This document shows positions 7,750 to 16,331 of a DNA stretch of 64,000 bases, in pieces. Made by a program: the position numbers and the translations under genes. The stretch lies in assembly GCF_004005375.1 (NCBI RefSeq), contig NZ_RZUF01000004.1, positions 566-64,565 on the forward strand, read 5' to 3'. Source of the stretch: Rheinheimera sediminis (lineage in GTDB: Bacteria > Pseudomonadota > Gammaproteobacteria > Enterobacterales > Alteromonadaceae). Below the pieces are notes generated by a model. It did not search any database, had not been told where the DNA came from, and saw nothing but the letters and a program-made list of their open reading frames with translations. Positions within the stretch are counted from its first letter, which is position 1. Every line of letters starts with the position of its first letter.

Positions 7750-8550
7750 TTAATTTAGCCCCATTTGTTGTTTGGCTATATTGAGCAAATGCGCTCTGTC
7801 TTCAAGGCCGTTGGTGCCGCCGTTAATCAGCTTAGTGACTTTGGTTAAATCATCCGCTTGTGCTGCGGCATTAATATTGCGCTTTTGCCAATACCAACAG
7901 CCCGACGCCACAGCTAACACAGGATCTGTAGCCACTAAATCTGGTTGACTGACCACATCTACGCCCCAATCCTGGCTAAAAGCCTGATAGTTGGCTTTAC
8001 CTGTCAGTTGAATAATACCCCGGCCTCTGTAAGCCCAGCCATCGCCGCTTTGTTCATCACTGTTACCCATACGCTTGGCATAGACAAGGTTGGCGATTTT
8101 TGCTGGCTGGCGGGCGTAATTATTCACATCGACGCCAACAAAGTATTTTGCAAACAAGGAAGTCAGTGCTGAAGCACTGTAGTTCAGGTTCTCTCTGAGC
8201 TGGGTATAACCTGCACTTTCGTGGGCAGTTTGAGCCATAAAATGCGCGACACATAAAGGTTGGGTAATCTGAGCTTTGGGCAAATCCAGCTCTAAGGCTT
8301 TGCAGAAAAGATTCAGATCGCTGGCGTTTAAATTAGGGCATAAGGCTGATAGCAAAGCCGGACTGACGAAAGTTGACTCTGTTGACGCTAAGTCTGGTAG
8401 CTCTGGTAGTTCCAGTTGTTGACCAGGGTAAATCTGATTGGCATTGGCCAAATGATTATGGCTGGCTATCCAGTTTGCTTTGCTGCTGTCACCATAATAA
8501 CGGGCGGCAATGGCGCTTAACGTATCTCCGCTTTTGACCTGATAAAGCAT
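7750..8550 (-). CDS. LysM + GH19 chitinase/endolysin-like protein
   Basis: 266 residues from the ATG at 8550, which has a GGAGAG ribosome-binding site (the longer frame to 8598 lacks one). An N-terminal LysM domain (YQVKSGDTLSAIAARYYG...NQIYPGQQLELP) is followed by a glycoside hydrolase family 19 domain. The catalytic region contains AQTAHESAGYTQLRENLNYSA and the later YRGRGIIQLTGKANY and ASGCWYWQKRNIN motifs. GH19 enzymes cut chitin or, in phage and T6SS relatives, peptidoglycan. There is no signal peptide, so export would need holin, T6SS or lysis. That favours a murein-acting, endolysin-like role over a secreted chitinase. The gene is single, with no phage genes around it. Confidence 0.88.
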   Translation of the reverse strand: MLYQVKSGDTLSAIAARYYGDSSKANWIASHNHLANANQIYPGQQLELPELPDLASTESTFVSPALLSALCPNLNASDLNLFCKALELDLPKAQITQPLCVAHFMAQTAHESAGYTQLRENLNYSASALTSLFAKYFVGVDVNNYARQPAKIANLVYAKRMGNSDEQSGDGWAYRGRGIIQLTGKANYQAFSQDWGVDVVSQPDLVATDPVLAVASGCWYWQKRNINAAAQADDLTKVTKLINGGTNGLEDRAHLLNIAKQQMGLN

Positions 8551-8714
8551 GATGCTCTCCCTGTAGTTTAAGCAAAGTAGGTACAAAGTATGATGCAATT
8601 TTTATGAAATAAAAGACGATATTTTTACGTCATCTAAGGTATTTGCATGATCGCAGGCGCAATTGGGGATAAAAGTAGGGACCTGCTTTATACAAGACTT
8701 TGCTGTATAAACTA

Positions 8715-11700
8715 CTAATTCAATAAACGCTGTAACAGCCGTTTTAACGACATTTCTTTGAGCGGTTTGAGCATAAAATGAAAACCAGCATTCAGTGCGT
8801 GTTGACGAATATCGCCCCTTTGATTGGCTGAGTTAATAACAACAGGTGCGCTGATGCCAAAATGTTCTGCCAGCTGTATCGCCACTTCAACTCCGGTAGC
8901 GCCATGATCCAGATGGTAATCAAACAACATCAGATCAGGTTTAAACCCTTGTTGTACAGCGGCCAGCGCTTCATTGGGGGAGTGAACAGCCTGAACCTCA
9001 CAGTGCCAGCTTTGCAGTAATTGCGACATGGCCTGCAGCAAAACGGCTTCGTTGTCCATCAGCAGAATACGTTGTCCGGCAAAACCTGAGGGCTGGTTGG
9101 CTTTGAGTTGAGGCAAGACTCTTTGACTGACTCTGGCCAGCGGAACTGTGATGTAAAAACAGCTGCCTTTGCCAACAACAGAGCGAAAGCCGACTTGATG
9201 TCCTAACAAGCCGCAAATCCGTTGACTTATTGCAAGACCAATACCCAGCCCTTTTTGATCGGCCTGACTGCCTTGCTGGAATTCATCAAAGATTTTCTGT
9301 TGATCTAATTCACTGATCCCTATTCCGGTATCACGGACACAAATCTGGAGCTGGGTGCCTTGTCGTTTGACTCCCAACAGAATTTTGCCGCTGTGGGTGT
9401 AACGTAAGGCATTGGCTAATAAATTCTGGATCACCCGTTTTAACAGTTTGGCATCACTAAAGGTGCCAAGGCGGGTCGGAATATAACTGAAACTTAAGCC
9501 TTTGTTATGGGCTAGTACAGCAGCCTCGCGCGCGCTTTGATCCAATAATTCAGCTAAGGCAAAAGTTTCAGGTTGAGCTTTGACCACACCGGCATCCAGC
9601 TTAGTCAGCTCCAGAATAGCTGCCAGTAATTCTTCAGCCGAATTCAGCGAATGACTTAAATTTTGTGCCAGTTGCTTTACTTCATCCTGCTGGCTTTGCT
9701 GACGGATCAAGCCACAAAACAAAGCTGCCGCATTAAAAGGTTGCATCAAATCATGACTGGCGGCGGCAAAAAAACGGGTTTTAGCGGCCGTATTGGCTTC
9801 CAGTTGTTGTTGGGTTTGTTCCAGTTGGCGGTTCAGTTGTTCCAGCTCTGCAGTGCGGCTTTTCACGCGTTGTTCCAGCGTATTATTGCTTTGTTCCAGT
9901 TCACGCTGTACTTCAATAAAGGAGCTGACATCGCTGTACGTCGTGACAAAACCACCACCGGGCAACGGATTGCCCTGCATTTCAAAAATACGGCCATTTT
10001 GCTGCTGGCGCTGAAATTTATAGCTGCTGCCCTGACGTAAGTAATTTAGTCGCTTGTGTATTTCCTGGCTGAGTTCCAGTTGAGATAAAGGCTGACCCGC
10101 TAAACCGCGCTGCAGATTGTAACGGATCAGTTCTTCCACCGGCCTGCCTACTTCAACCAGACCTTGAGGATAGTCAAATAATTCCAGGTAACGCTGATTC
10201 CAGGCAATAAGCCGCATATCGGCGTCTACGACACTGATGCCCATGCTGATATTGTCGATGGTGGCGTGCAACAACGCCTGATTAAACTGAAACACCTGGC
10301 TGGCTTCGTCAACAAAACGTGCAACAGATTCAATAGGCAGCTGAGCATGCTTACCTGAAGCTTGCAGTAACAACCGCATAGAAGCGCCTCCTACTACAGC
10401 AGCCAGACTGCGTTCTACCGCCTGCATAAACTGCGGATTGGCCCATTCTTCAGGTTCCAGAGTAGTTTTGCTGTAGCGTTGCAGCAGTTTTTTTGCTTCT
10501 TTTTCTCCGGCAAAACGCCGTACTAATAAGTAGCCGTCCTGCACACTCAATATAGGGTTGTGGTTAGCGGCGTTTGGCTGACTTGGACGACGTAAAAAAC
10601 GGTAACTTTCCAGCCATTCACCTAAGCGGGTTTGGCTGAAGTGACTGACCAGCAGTAACATCAAGGTATTCACAGTTAAGCTCAATACAACCCCTAAACT
10701 GACCGAATCGAGATGGCCGCCAAACAGCTGGGTGGGGGCAAGCCAGCTCAGGCCTAAAGGCCCTTCAGTCAGCCAGTCGCCGCTGATAAAACCCGCTCTG
10801 GCAAGTTCCGGCAGTAATAAAATATAAGCCCAAATCGCCAGACCGCTGCACAGTGCTGCCACTGTGCCCTGACGGTTAATGCGTTGACTGAATAAACCTA
10901 AAATCAGCGGTGGTGCCAGTTGAGCTATTAAGGCAAAAGCCATCAAACCCAACTGAGCTAAACCAGTACCAGTGCCTATCCAGCGATAATACAAATAGCC
11001 CAGAAACAGTACAGCCAACATGGACCAGCGCCTTAAAGTGACAACTTTGATTTTTTGCTGGCCCGGAGCTTCGTTGTGTTGTCTGCGGTAAATCAGCGGA
11101 GTGAGTAAGTCGTTGGTGACCATTATACCCAGCACCACAGTGGCCACTATTACCATGCTGGTGGCTGCAGAAAACCCGCCTAAATAGGCCAGCAAAGCGA
11201 TATCGGTGCGGTTGGCCGCCAGCGGTAGTTGCAGTACCACTAAATCTACATTGGCTTGCGGCCCCAGCATCATAATGCCGGCTAATGCTAAGGGCAGAGT
11301 AAAGAAGCTCATCAGCAGTAAGTAGCCAGGGAAAATCCAGCGGGCCTGATGCAGGTGACTTAACTGCTGGTTTTCGACAAAACTGACATGGAACTGGCGG
11401 GGTAAACATAAAGTGGCAACAAAACCTAATAACACATGCACCCAGTACACATAAGAGGGCTGACCTTGTTGCTGCAACTCTTGCACGGCCTGGTGTTCAG
11501 CCGCTTTGCTGAAAATATCACTGATACCATCAAACATGCCCCAACAGACAAAAATACCAATGGCAATCAGCGCCAGTAATTTCACCAGAGATTCAAAAGC
11601 TATAGCCGCCATTAAACCCGGGTTCGGCTGATGGGCTTTGGCGCTACGTCCGGAAAATAGTAAAGCGAAAACAGCTAACCAAAGCGTGACATAAAGCCCT

Positions 11701-12185
11701 GTGTCCTGATACCAGGGCCTGTTGTCCTGCATCACCACCAGCGCCTGAATGCTGGTGCTGATGGCCTGCAACTGCAGCGAAATATAAGGAATAATAGCGA
11801 TCAGCACTATCACTGTGGTGAGTATCGCCAGTAAGCGGGAATGACCATAGCGGGTGGCAATAAAGTCGGCGACAGAGGTAATACGGTAGCGACGACAGGC
11901 AATAGCTATCCGGCCTATTAAACCAAAAGCAAACCAGAATAAAATTAATGAGCCTATGTAAGTGGGAGGGATCCACCAGCCATTTACTGCAGCCTGAGCG
12001 GTAACGCCATAAAATGCCCATGAAGTGCAATAAATAGACAAAGCAAAGCTGAAAATCCAGGGCGACAGTGGATGGCGACGCTGCAGCCTGCGGCCTACAG
12101 CACCTACCCCCAATAACACCAGTAAATACAGTAAAGACAACGCAGCAATGGTTCCCAAACCAATGGTGCTGGCAGGTAAGGTCAT
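8715..12185 (-). CDS. CrbS-like sensor: sodium/solute symporter + PAS + hybrid histidine kinase
   Basis: 1156 residues. About the first 480 form a 12-13-helix sodium:solute symporter (PutP/ActP-like) domain. Then come a PAS sensor (HATIDNISMGISVVDADMRLIAWN), a coiled coil (LEQRVKSRTAELEQLNRQLEQ), a HisKA domain with the phospho-histidine in AASHDLMQPFNAA, a HATPase with QNLLANALRYT and GLGIGLAIS, and a terminal receiver with acceptor D in LFDYHLDHG. This is the domain order of CrbS/MxtR, which senses short-chain acid state and controls acetate scavenging through a LuxR-type partner. It lies 88 bp downstream of the 3-hydroxybutyrate dehydrogenase gene on the same strand. The ATG at 12185 is chosen over an upstream GTG at 12203. 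The ligand is not readable from sequence. Confidence 0.88.
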   Translation of the reverse strand: MTLPASTIGLGTIAALSLLYLLVLLGVGAVGRRLQRRHPLSPWIFSFALSIYCTSWAFYGVTAQAAVNGWWIPPTYIGSLILFWFAFGLIGRIAIACRRYRITSVADFIATRYGHSRLLAILTTVIVLIAIIPYISLQLQAISTSIQALVVMQDNRPWYQDTGLYVTLWLAVFALLFSGRSAKAHQPNPGLMAAIAFESLVKLLALIAIGIFVCWGMFDGISDIFSKAAEHQAVQELQQQGQPSYVYWVHVLLGFVATLCLPRQFHVSFVENQQLSHLHQARWIFPGYLLLMSFFTLPLALAGIMMLGPQANVDLVVLQLPLAANRTDIALLAYLGGFSAATSMVIVATVVLGIMVTNDLLTPLIYRRQHNEAPGQQKIKVVTLRRWSMLAVLFLGYLYYRWIGTGTGLAQLGLMAFALIAQLAPPLILGLFSQRINRQGTVAALCSGLAIWAYILLLPELARAGFISGDWLTEGPLGLSWLAPTQLFGGHLDSVSLGVVLSLTVNTLMLLLVSHFSQTRLGEWLESYRFLRRPSQPNAANHNPILSVQDGYLLVRRFAGEKEAKKLLQRYSKTTLEPEEWANPQFMQAVERSLAAVVGGASMRLLLQASGKHAQLPIESVARFVDEASQVFQFNQALLHATIDNISMGISVVDADMRLIAWNQRYLELFDYPQGLVEVGRPVEELIRYNLQRGLAGQPLSQLELSQEIHKRLNYLRQGSSYKFQRQQQNGRIFEMQGNPLPGGGFVTTYSDVSSFIEVQRELEQSNNTLEQRVKSRTAELEQLNRQLEQTQQQLEANTAAKTRFFAAASHDLMQPFNAAALFCGLIRQQSQQDEVKQLAQNLSHSLNSAEELLAAILELTKLDAGVVKAQPETFALAELLDQSAREAAVLAHNKGLSFSYIPTRLGTFSDAKLLKRVIQNLLANALRYTHSGKILLGVKRQGTQLQICVRDTGIGISELDQQKIFDEFQQGSQADQKGLGIGLAISQRICGLLGHQVGFRSVVGKGSCFYITVPLARVSQRVLPQLKANQPSGFAGQRILLMDNEAVLLQAMSQLLQSWHCEVQAVHSPNEALAAVQQGFKPDLMLFDYHLDHGATGVEVAIQLAEHFGISAPVVINSANQRGDIRQHALNAGFHFMLKPLKEMSLKRLLQRLLN

Positions 12186-12273
12186 AATCACTTCAGCGGC
12201 CACAGCATGTTTTCATTCTGCCCTGATGTTGGAGCAGCTGTCCAGCCAACTGACAATAGTTGCGCTCTGACAT

Positions 12274-13023
12274 TTATCGCGCTGTCCAGCCGCCATCCAG
12301 TACCAGGGTTTGAGCGGTAATATGTCGGGCCGCAGGTTCGCATAAAAAAGCTGCTGTGCTGGCAATTTCGTCCACACCAATAAAAGCTTTTTGTGGCATG
12401 GGTGCCAGCATGATTTGGTCAATCACCTGCTGTTCTGTCAGGTTATGTTCTTTGCTCTGAGCTGCTATTTGCTGATCAACCAAAGGGGTGCGCACATAAG
12501 CAGGGCAAATAGTATTAATAGTGAAATCAAAGTTGGCATTTTCTAAGGCCACTACTTTGCTAAAGCCCAATAAGCCATGTTTGGCTGCCACATAAGCGGA
12601 TTTAAAAGGCGATGCCACCAGCGCATGGATAGACCCTATATTAATAACCCGGCCATAGCCTTGCTGTTGCATGCGGGGTAATACAGCCTTGGTCAGCATA
12701 GCCGGTCCTGTCAGCATCACCTGTAGCAGTTGTTGCCATTTTTCTTCAGGGAAGTCTTCCAGCCGGGCTACATGCTGCACTCCGGCATTATTGATCAGAA
12801 TATCGATTTGATAAGCCGAAGCGCAGGCTTCAATAGACGCCTGTTCAGTTAAATTCAGCAGTATGCTGCTTGCTTTGTAGCCTGCGGCTATTAATTCTTG
12901 CTGGCTGATCTCTAACTGGGCTGCGTTGAGATCAGCCAGAATGACATGATGGCCTAAAGCACCAAAATGTTCGGCTACTGCAAACCCAATACCACCTGTG
13001 CCACCTGTGATCAGTACATTCAT
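12274..13023 (-). CDS. hbdH: D-3-hydroxybutyrate dehydrogenase (SDR family)
   Basis: 249 residues from the ATG at 13023, which has a GGAG ribosome-binding site 8 bases upstream. Classical short-chain dehydrogenase: NAD-binding TGGTGGIGFAVAE, NNAG (INNAGVQHV), catalytic serine in INIGSIHALVASP, and YxxxK as YVAAKHG. The HALVASPFKSAYVAAKHG stretch and the Q-rich C-terminal half (LVDQQIAAQSKE) are typical of bacterial 3-hydroxybutyrate dehydrogenase, which makes acetoacetate with NAD. Its promoter has a 14/17 match to the paired motif upstream of the GntP permease and TonB receptor, which supports a shared hydroxy-acid regulon. Confidence 0.88.
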   Translation of the reverse strand: MNVLITGGTGGIGFAVAEHFGALGHHVILADLNAAQLEISQQELIAAGYKASSILLNLTEQASIEACASAYQIDILINNAGVQHVARLEDFPEEKWQQLLQVMLTGPAMLTKAVLPRMQQQGYGRVINIGSIHALVASPFKSAYVAAKHGLLGFSKVVALENANFDFTINTICPAYVRTPLVDQQIAAQSKEHNLTEQQVIDQIMLAPMPQKAFIGVDEIASTAAFLCEPAARHITAQTLVLDGGWTAR

Positions 13024-13086
13024 TGCCAACTCCGCTACTAACACTGTTCTGTCTGGCAGGTTAAGAGTTTTGATTTTTTACCACAA

Positions 13087-13104
13087 CGGTACTTTAGTGC
13101 TATA
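13087..13104 (-). promoter_or_regulatory. Candidate operator, copy 3 (hbdH promoter)
   Basis: On the minus strand, ATAGCACTAAAGTACCG matches the ATAGTACTAAGGTACAG sites at 4358 and 4440 at 14 of 17 positions. It directly precedes TTGTGG, 17 bp and TAACCT, a plausible sigma-70 promoter for hbdH. The rest of the 13105-13427 gap shows nothing I can assign apart from the ribosome-binding site of the next gene. Confidence 0.5.
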
Positions 13105-13427
13105 GCCTGACAATTTTGTCTGTGACGGGATTTAGTCGTTATTTTTTGCTGAACTATGGCGTAGCAAGCAACTTTGTTTTTGACCGTCCCGCCTGCTGTG
13201 ATAGATTTAGCCGTCACGTTAAAAATAACTACAAAGTTCTGTTGGTGGAATGGCATGGATAACTGATGTTTTTGTCTGTTATCACAAATAAATAGCTTTA
13301 AAGCTGAAAATAATAGCCATTTACTACACATCACCAGCGCTATACCCAAAGTAACTGGAATTGCAGTGCGGCGACACGCCAGCAAGATTGCAGCTTCAAT
13401 TAGGACGGGGATAACCGAGGAAAAATC

Positions 13428-14678
13428 ATGGAACAATCAACCGCATTAATTACCAATGATGCTGTGGTACTGGGATTGCTGGCAGTGATTCTGGGTTTGG
13501 TATTTCATACCAGCCAAAGCAGTAATAAATATTGTCAGAGCTTCTATAAATATGTGCCGGCTTTATTGCTGTGTTATTTCATTCCTTCGCTGTTTAACAG
13601 CTTTGGCGTAATAGATGGCGATCAATCTGCGTTGTACAAAGTTGCATCACGTTACTTATTGCCTGCCAGTTTAGTGTTGTTAACTTTAAGTATTGATTTT
13701 AAAGCTATTTTAGGTTTAGGGCCTAAAGCTTTGATTATGTTTTTAACAGGCACAGCCGGTATCATTATTGGCGGGCCTTTGGCTTTAGCTCTTGTCGGAA
13801 GTTTTGCGCCTGAAGCTGTAGGCGGAGAAGGCGAAAATGCGATTTGGCGAGGTATGACGACCATTGCGGGCAGCTGGATTGGTGGTGGCGCTAATCAGGC
13901 CGCAATGAAAGAAGTATTTGAAGTAGGTGGGCCTATTTTCTCAGTGATGATTACTGTAGATGTGATAGTGGCCAATATCTGGATGGCCGTGTTGTTGTGG
14001 ATGGCCAGTAATTCAGCACGTTTTGATAAAGCCAATGGTGCAGATACTTCAGGTATTGAAGCGTTAAAACTAAAAATTGAAAAATATCAGGCCGAAAACT
14101 CCCGCAACCCAAGTTTACCTGACTTAATGAAACTGCTGGCTGTCGCCTTTGGTGTCACAGGTTTGTCGCATCTGCTGGCAGACTGGATAGCTCCATGGAT
14201 TGGTGCCAATGCGCCAGCTCTTGAAATGTACAGCTTAGACAGCGTGTTTTTCTGGCTGGTATTGCTGGCCACTACTTTTGGTTTGTTATTGTCTACCACG
14301 AAAGCCCGTAACCTGGAATCGGTAGGGGCCTCAAAATTAGGCTCTGCCTTTTTATATATTCTGGTCGCTACCATAGGTATGCATATGGATGTGACGGCAA
14401 TTCTGGATTATCCGGTGATGTTTGTGGTAGGTATTATCTGGATGAGTTTCCATGCTGGATTACTGATTTTTGTCGCCAGGCTGATCAAAGCACCGCTGTT
14501 TTATCTGGCTGTCGGTAGCCAGGCAAATGTGGGCGGTGCGGCTTCAGCTCCTATAGTTGCCGCAGCTTTCCACCCTGCATTAGCTCCTGTTGGTGTATTG
14601 CTGGCTGTATTTGGGTATGCACTGGGTACTTATGGTGGCTACCTCACAGGTATATTGCTGCAACTGGTCGCGCCTTAA
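13428..14678 (+). CDS. DUF819 family integral membrane protein
   Basis: 416 residues with about 11 hydrophobic segments. Hallmarks of DUF819 (YjcL-like) proteins are the N-terminal NDAVVLGLLAVILGLVF, PALLLCYFIPSLFN, the glycine-rich GMTTIAGSWIGGGANQAAMKE in mid-protein, and GSQANVGGAASAPIVAAAFHP near the end. The repeated GG(A/G)..A motifs suggest a solute carrier with two inverted halves, but no substrate is established. It starts at 13428 with GAGGA five bases before the ATG. It is transcribed away from hbdH. Whether the motif at 13087 also acts on it, 320 bp upstream, is unclear. Confidence 0.85.
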   Translation: MEQSTALITNDAVVLGLLAVILGLVFHTSQSSNKYCQSFYKYVPALLLCYFIPSLFNSFGVIDGDQSALYKVASRYLLPASLVLLTLSIDFKAILGLGPKALIMFLTGTAGIIIGGPLALALVGSFAPEAVGGEGENAIWRGMTTIAGSWIGGGANQAAMKEVFEVGGPIFSVMITVDVIVANIWMAVLLWMASNSARFDKANGADTSGIEALKLKIEKYQAENSRNPSLPDLMKLLAVAFGVTGLSHLLADWIAPWIGANAPALEMYSLDSVFFWLVLLATTFGLLLSTTKARNLESVGASKLGSAFLYILVATIGMHMDVTAILDYPVMFVVGIIWMSFHAGLLIFVARLIKAPLFYLAVGSQANVGGAASAPIVAAAFHPALAPVGVLLAVFGYALGTYGGYLTGILLQLVAP

Positions 14679-14689
14679 ACAGAAATAAA

Positions 14690-14763
14690 AACATTGCCCG
14701 GAGCAATGTTTAACAACGCGGAGCCTTGGCCCTTTAGGGAGATCGCCATAGATGGCGGCGAAT
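14690..14763. repeat. Intergenic repeat element, copy A
   Basis: This stretch contains AACATTGC / GCAATGTT and then TTTAACAACGCGGAG, TTGGCCC and GCGAATAAAATGGGG. It aligns over its whole length with 33985-34056, which also sits just before a TGGGGT-armed bidirectional terminator between convergent genes. It looks like a REP-type element of this genome. Confidence 0.6.
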
Positions 14764-14820
14764 AAAATGGGGTGAGAATACATAAGTTATGCGTAACTTA
14801 TGTGTTCTCACCCCATTTTT
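14764..14820. terminator. Bidirectional terminator, long stem
   Basis: A long inverted repeat has arms AAAATGGGGTGAGAA..ACATAAGTTA and the complement, separated by TGCG, with A/T tracts on both outer sides. It separates the DUF819 gene from the convergent nagR. Confidence 0.9.
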
Positions 14821-15846
14821 TTAGCTAGTGAGCTGAGCTGTAGATTCCCGCACTAAAAGTTCAGGAATAAAAACCGGCTGATCCTCTGTCTGATTTACGC
14901 TGCCTGGCCTGGTGTGTTTAAATAATAACTCCGCTGCACTTTGCGCTATGGTGCTGTTTGGCTGGTGAGCTGTGGTCAGTGGTGGCCAGGTTTGACGCGA
15001 AAATGGGCTGTTTTCAAAACCTACAATAGAAAGCTGCTGCGGGATTTCAATATGTTGTAAACGCGCGCTAAACAGAGCGCCGGCTGCAATTTCATCGTTA
15101 CAGGCAAAAATAGCTGTGGGTCTGTTGGGTAATGCCAGCAATTGAGTTGCACCTTGCACGCCGGATTCAAACGAATAGCTGCCTGGCACAATAAACTTTG
15201 GATTGGCGTTTATCCCTCTTTTCGTTAACGCTGCCTTGAAGCCCGCAAGGCGTTCACCGCTTGAGCTATGCTCGTCATCGCCGCATAAAAATGCAATCTG
15301 GCTATGACCCAGTTCCAAAAGATGATTAGTGATCTTGAAGGCTGCGGTGAAATCGTCGACCAGGACGCAGTTGGTTTGCTTGGGTGATGGCGTAGAACCG
15401 GAAATAATACGGACAAAATCAACATTAATGCTGCTCAGCGCTTCAGCTATTTCCGGCATTTCGGAAAATGGCGGCGTTAATACCAAACCAGCAAGCCTGG
15501 AATGCTGCACTAGATCAATGACTTCCTGCACTATGCCAGGCGATTTTGCATTGGTAGGGTGGATCAGCAACTCGTAACCGTGACGGCGGCAGGCATCCAA
15601 CAAGCCTCTCTGCATATCAATGACATAGTAGGCATTTGGATTATCGTAAATGTAACCTATGCTGTACGACTTAGTACTGGCAAGATTACGGGCAGCTGCG
15701 CTCGGTTGATAATGCAGCTCCTGCATCGCCTGATTCACTTTGTCGATCGTCGCCTGTTTTACCGACGGCTCGTTGTTCATCACCCGCGACACTGTCTTGA
15801 TCGACACACCGGCTTTAGCCGCTACGTCATGAATGGTCACTTTCAT
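14821..15846 (-). CDS. nagR: LacI-family regulator of GlcNAc/chitin genes (NagR)
   Basis: 341 residues. An N-terminal LacI helix-turn-helix (TIHDVAAKAGVSIKTVSRVMNN) and hinge (YQPSAAARNLAS) precede a periplasmic-binding-protein-like ligand domain ending at VRESTAQL. It is divergent from the chitooligosaccharide-type TonB receptor and encoded beside all the nag genes. The 14-bp palindromes typical of LacI proteins (TGACAGCGTTGTCA) stand before the receptor, before nagK and before a noncoding transcript, and a degenerate one before nagR itself. The likely ligand is GlcNAc-6-P or another GlcNAc catabolite, and the likely action is repression without it. Assignment rests on context plus the conserved Alteromonadales NagR scheme. 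Confidence 0.88.
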   Translation of the reverse strand: MKVTIHDVAAKAGVSIKTVSRVMNNEPSVKQATIDKVNQAMQELHYQPSAAARNLASTKSYSIGYIYDNPNAYYVIDMQRGLLDACRRHGYELLIHPTNAKSPGIVQEVIDLVQHSRLAGLVLTPPFSEMPEIAEALSSINVDFVRIISGSTPSPKQTNCVLVDDFTAAFKITNHLLELGHSQIAFLCGDDEHSSSGERLAGFKAALTKRGINANPKFIVPGSYSFESGVQGATQLLALPNRPTAIFACNDEIAAGALFSARLQHIEIPQQLSIVGFENSPFSRQTWPPLTTAHQPNSTIAQSAAELLFKHTRPGSVNQTEDQPVFIPELLVRESTAQLTS

Positions 15847-15930
15847 TGCTGGATCCCAAAAAGCACAGCACCAAATGGCCTTATGCTGAAAATAAATAAG
15901 CTAATTTTTCTACTGATCCAGCTAACTTTA

Positions 15931-15945
15931 TGACAGCGCTGGTCA
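15931..15945. promoter_or_regulatory. Degenerate NagR operator before nagR
   Basis: TGACAGCGCTGGTCA has the left half of the NagR palindrome intact and a right half shifted by one base. It lies 85 bp upstream of the nagR start (leftward). This is a possible autoregulatory or weak site. Confidence 0.45.
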
Positions 15946-16239
15946 TTTTGTAACAAAGATTGAGTTTAGGCATAACTCTTTTTTGCCAAAACGGCAAACA
16001 TTTATTCCATATTTTTTAGCCTGAAAAATCCTCATTTTTGGCACTTTGAAAATAAAAAACAATTTTTTGTATATAAATCAATTGGATAATTTGGTTGTTT
16101 TTTGTTTTCCTCCGGCAAGCATCAAAAACTGGTTATAAAAAACAGTTCTAACCTGCCATATGTTACTTTTTAAATTCGTTTAAATTTTCAGCTGAAGGAG
16201 TTTGCAAAGCTGGATTTTTTTGTGTATGTTAAATTTCAA

Positions 16240-16253
16240 TGACAGCGTTGTCA
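16240..16253. promoter_or_regulatory. NagR operator before the TonB receptor
   Basis: The 14-bp palindrome TGACAGCGTTGTCA lies 79 bp before the chosen receptor start. It is identical to the site at 23967 and to the reverse complement of the one at 28313. The rest of the 485-bp gap between nagR and the receptor is A/T-rich with no other recognisable element. Confidence 0.8.
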
Positions 16254-16331
16254 TGATGGAATCATGAAAATCTGTTGTTTCAGGACATAAAAAAATCATC
16301 GCACAAAAAAACAGGAATGGGAGAGAAGCTT

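Noticed and set aside
7750-8550. GH19 gene as part of a prophage
   Set aside because: No holin, capsid, integrase or other phage gene is adjacent; the neighbours are ordinary chromosomal genes.
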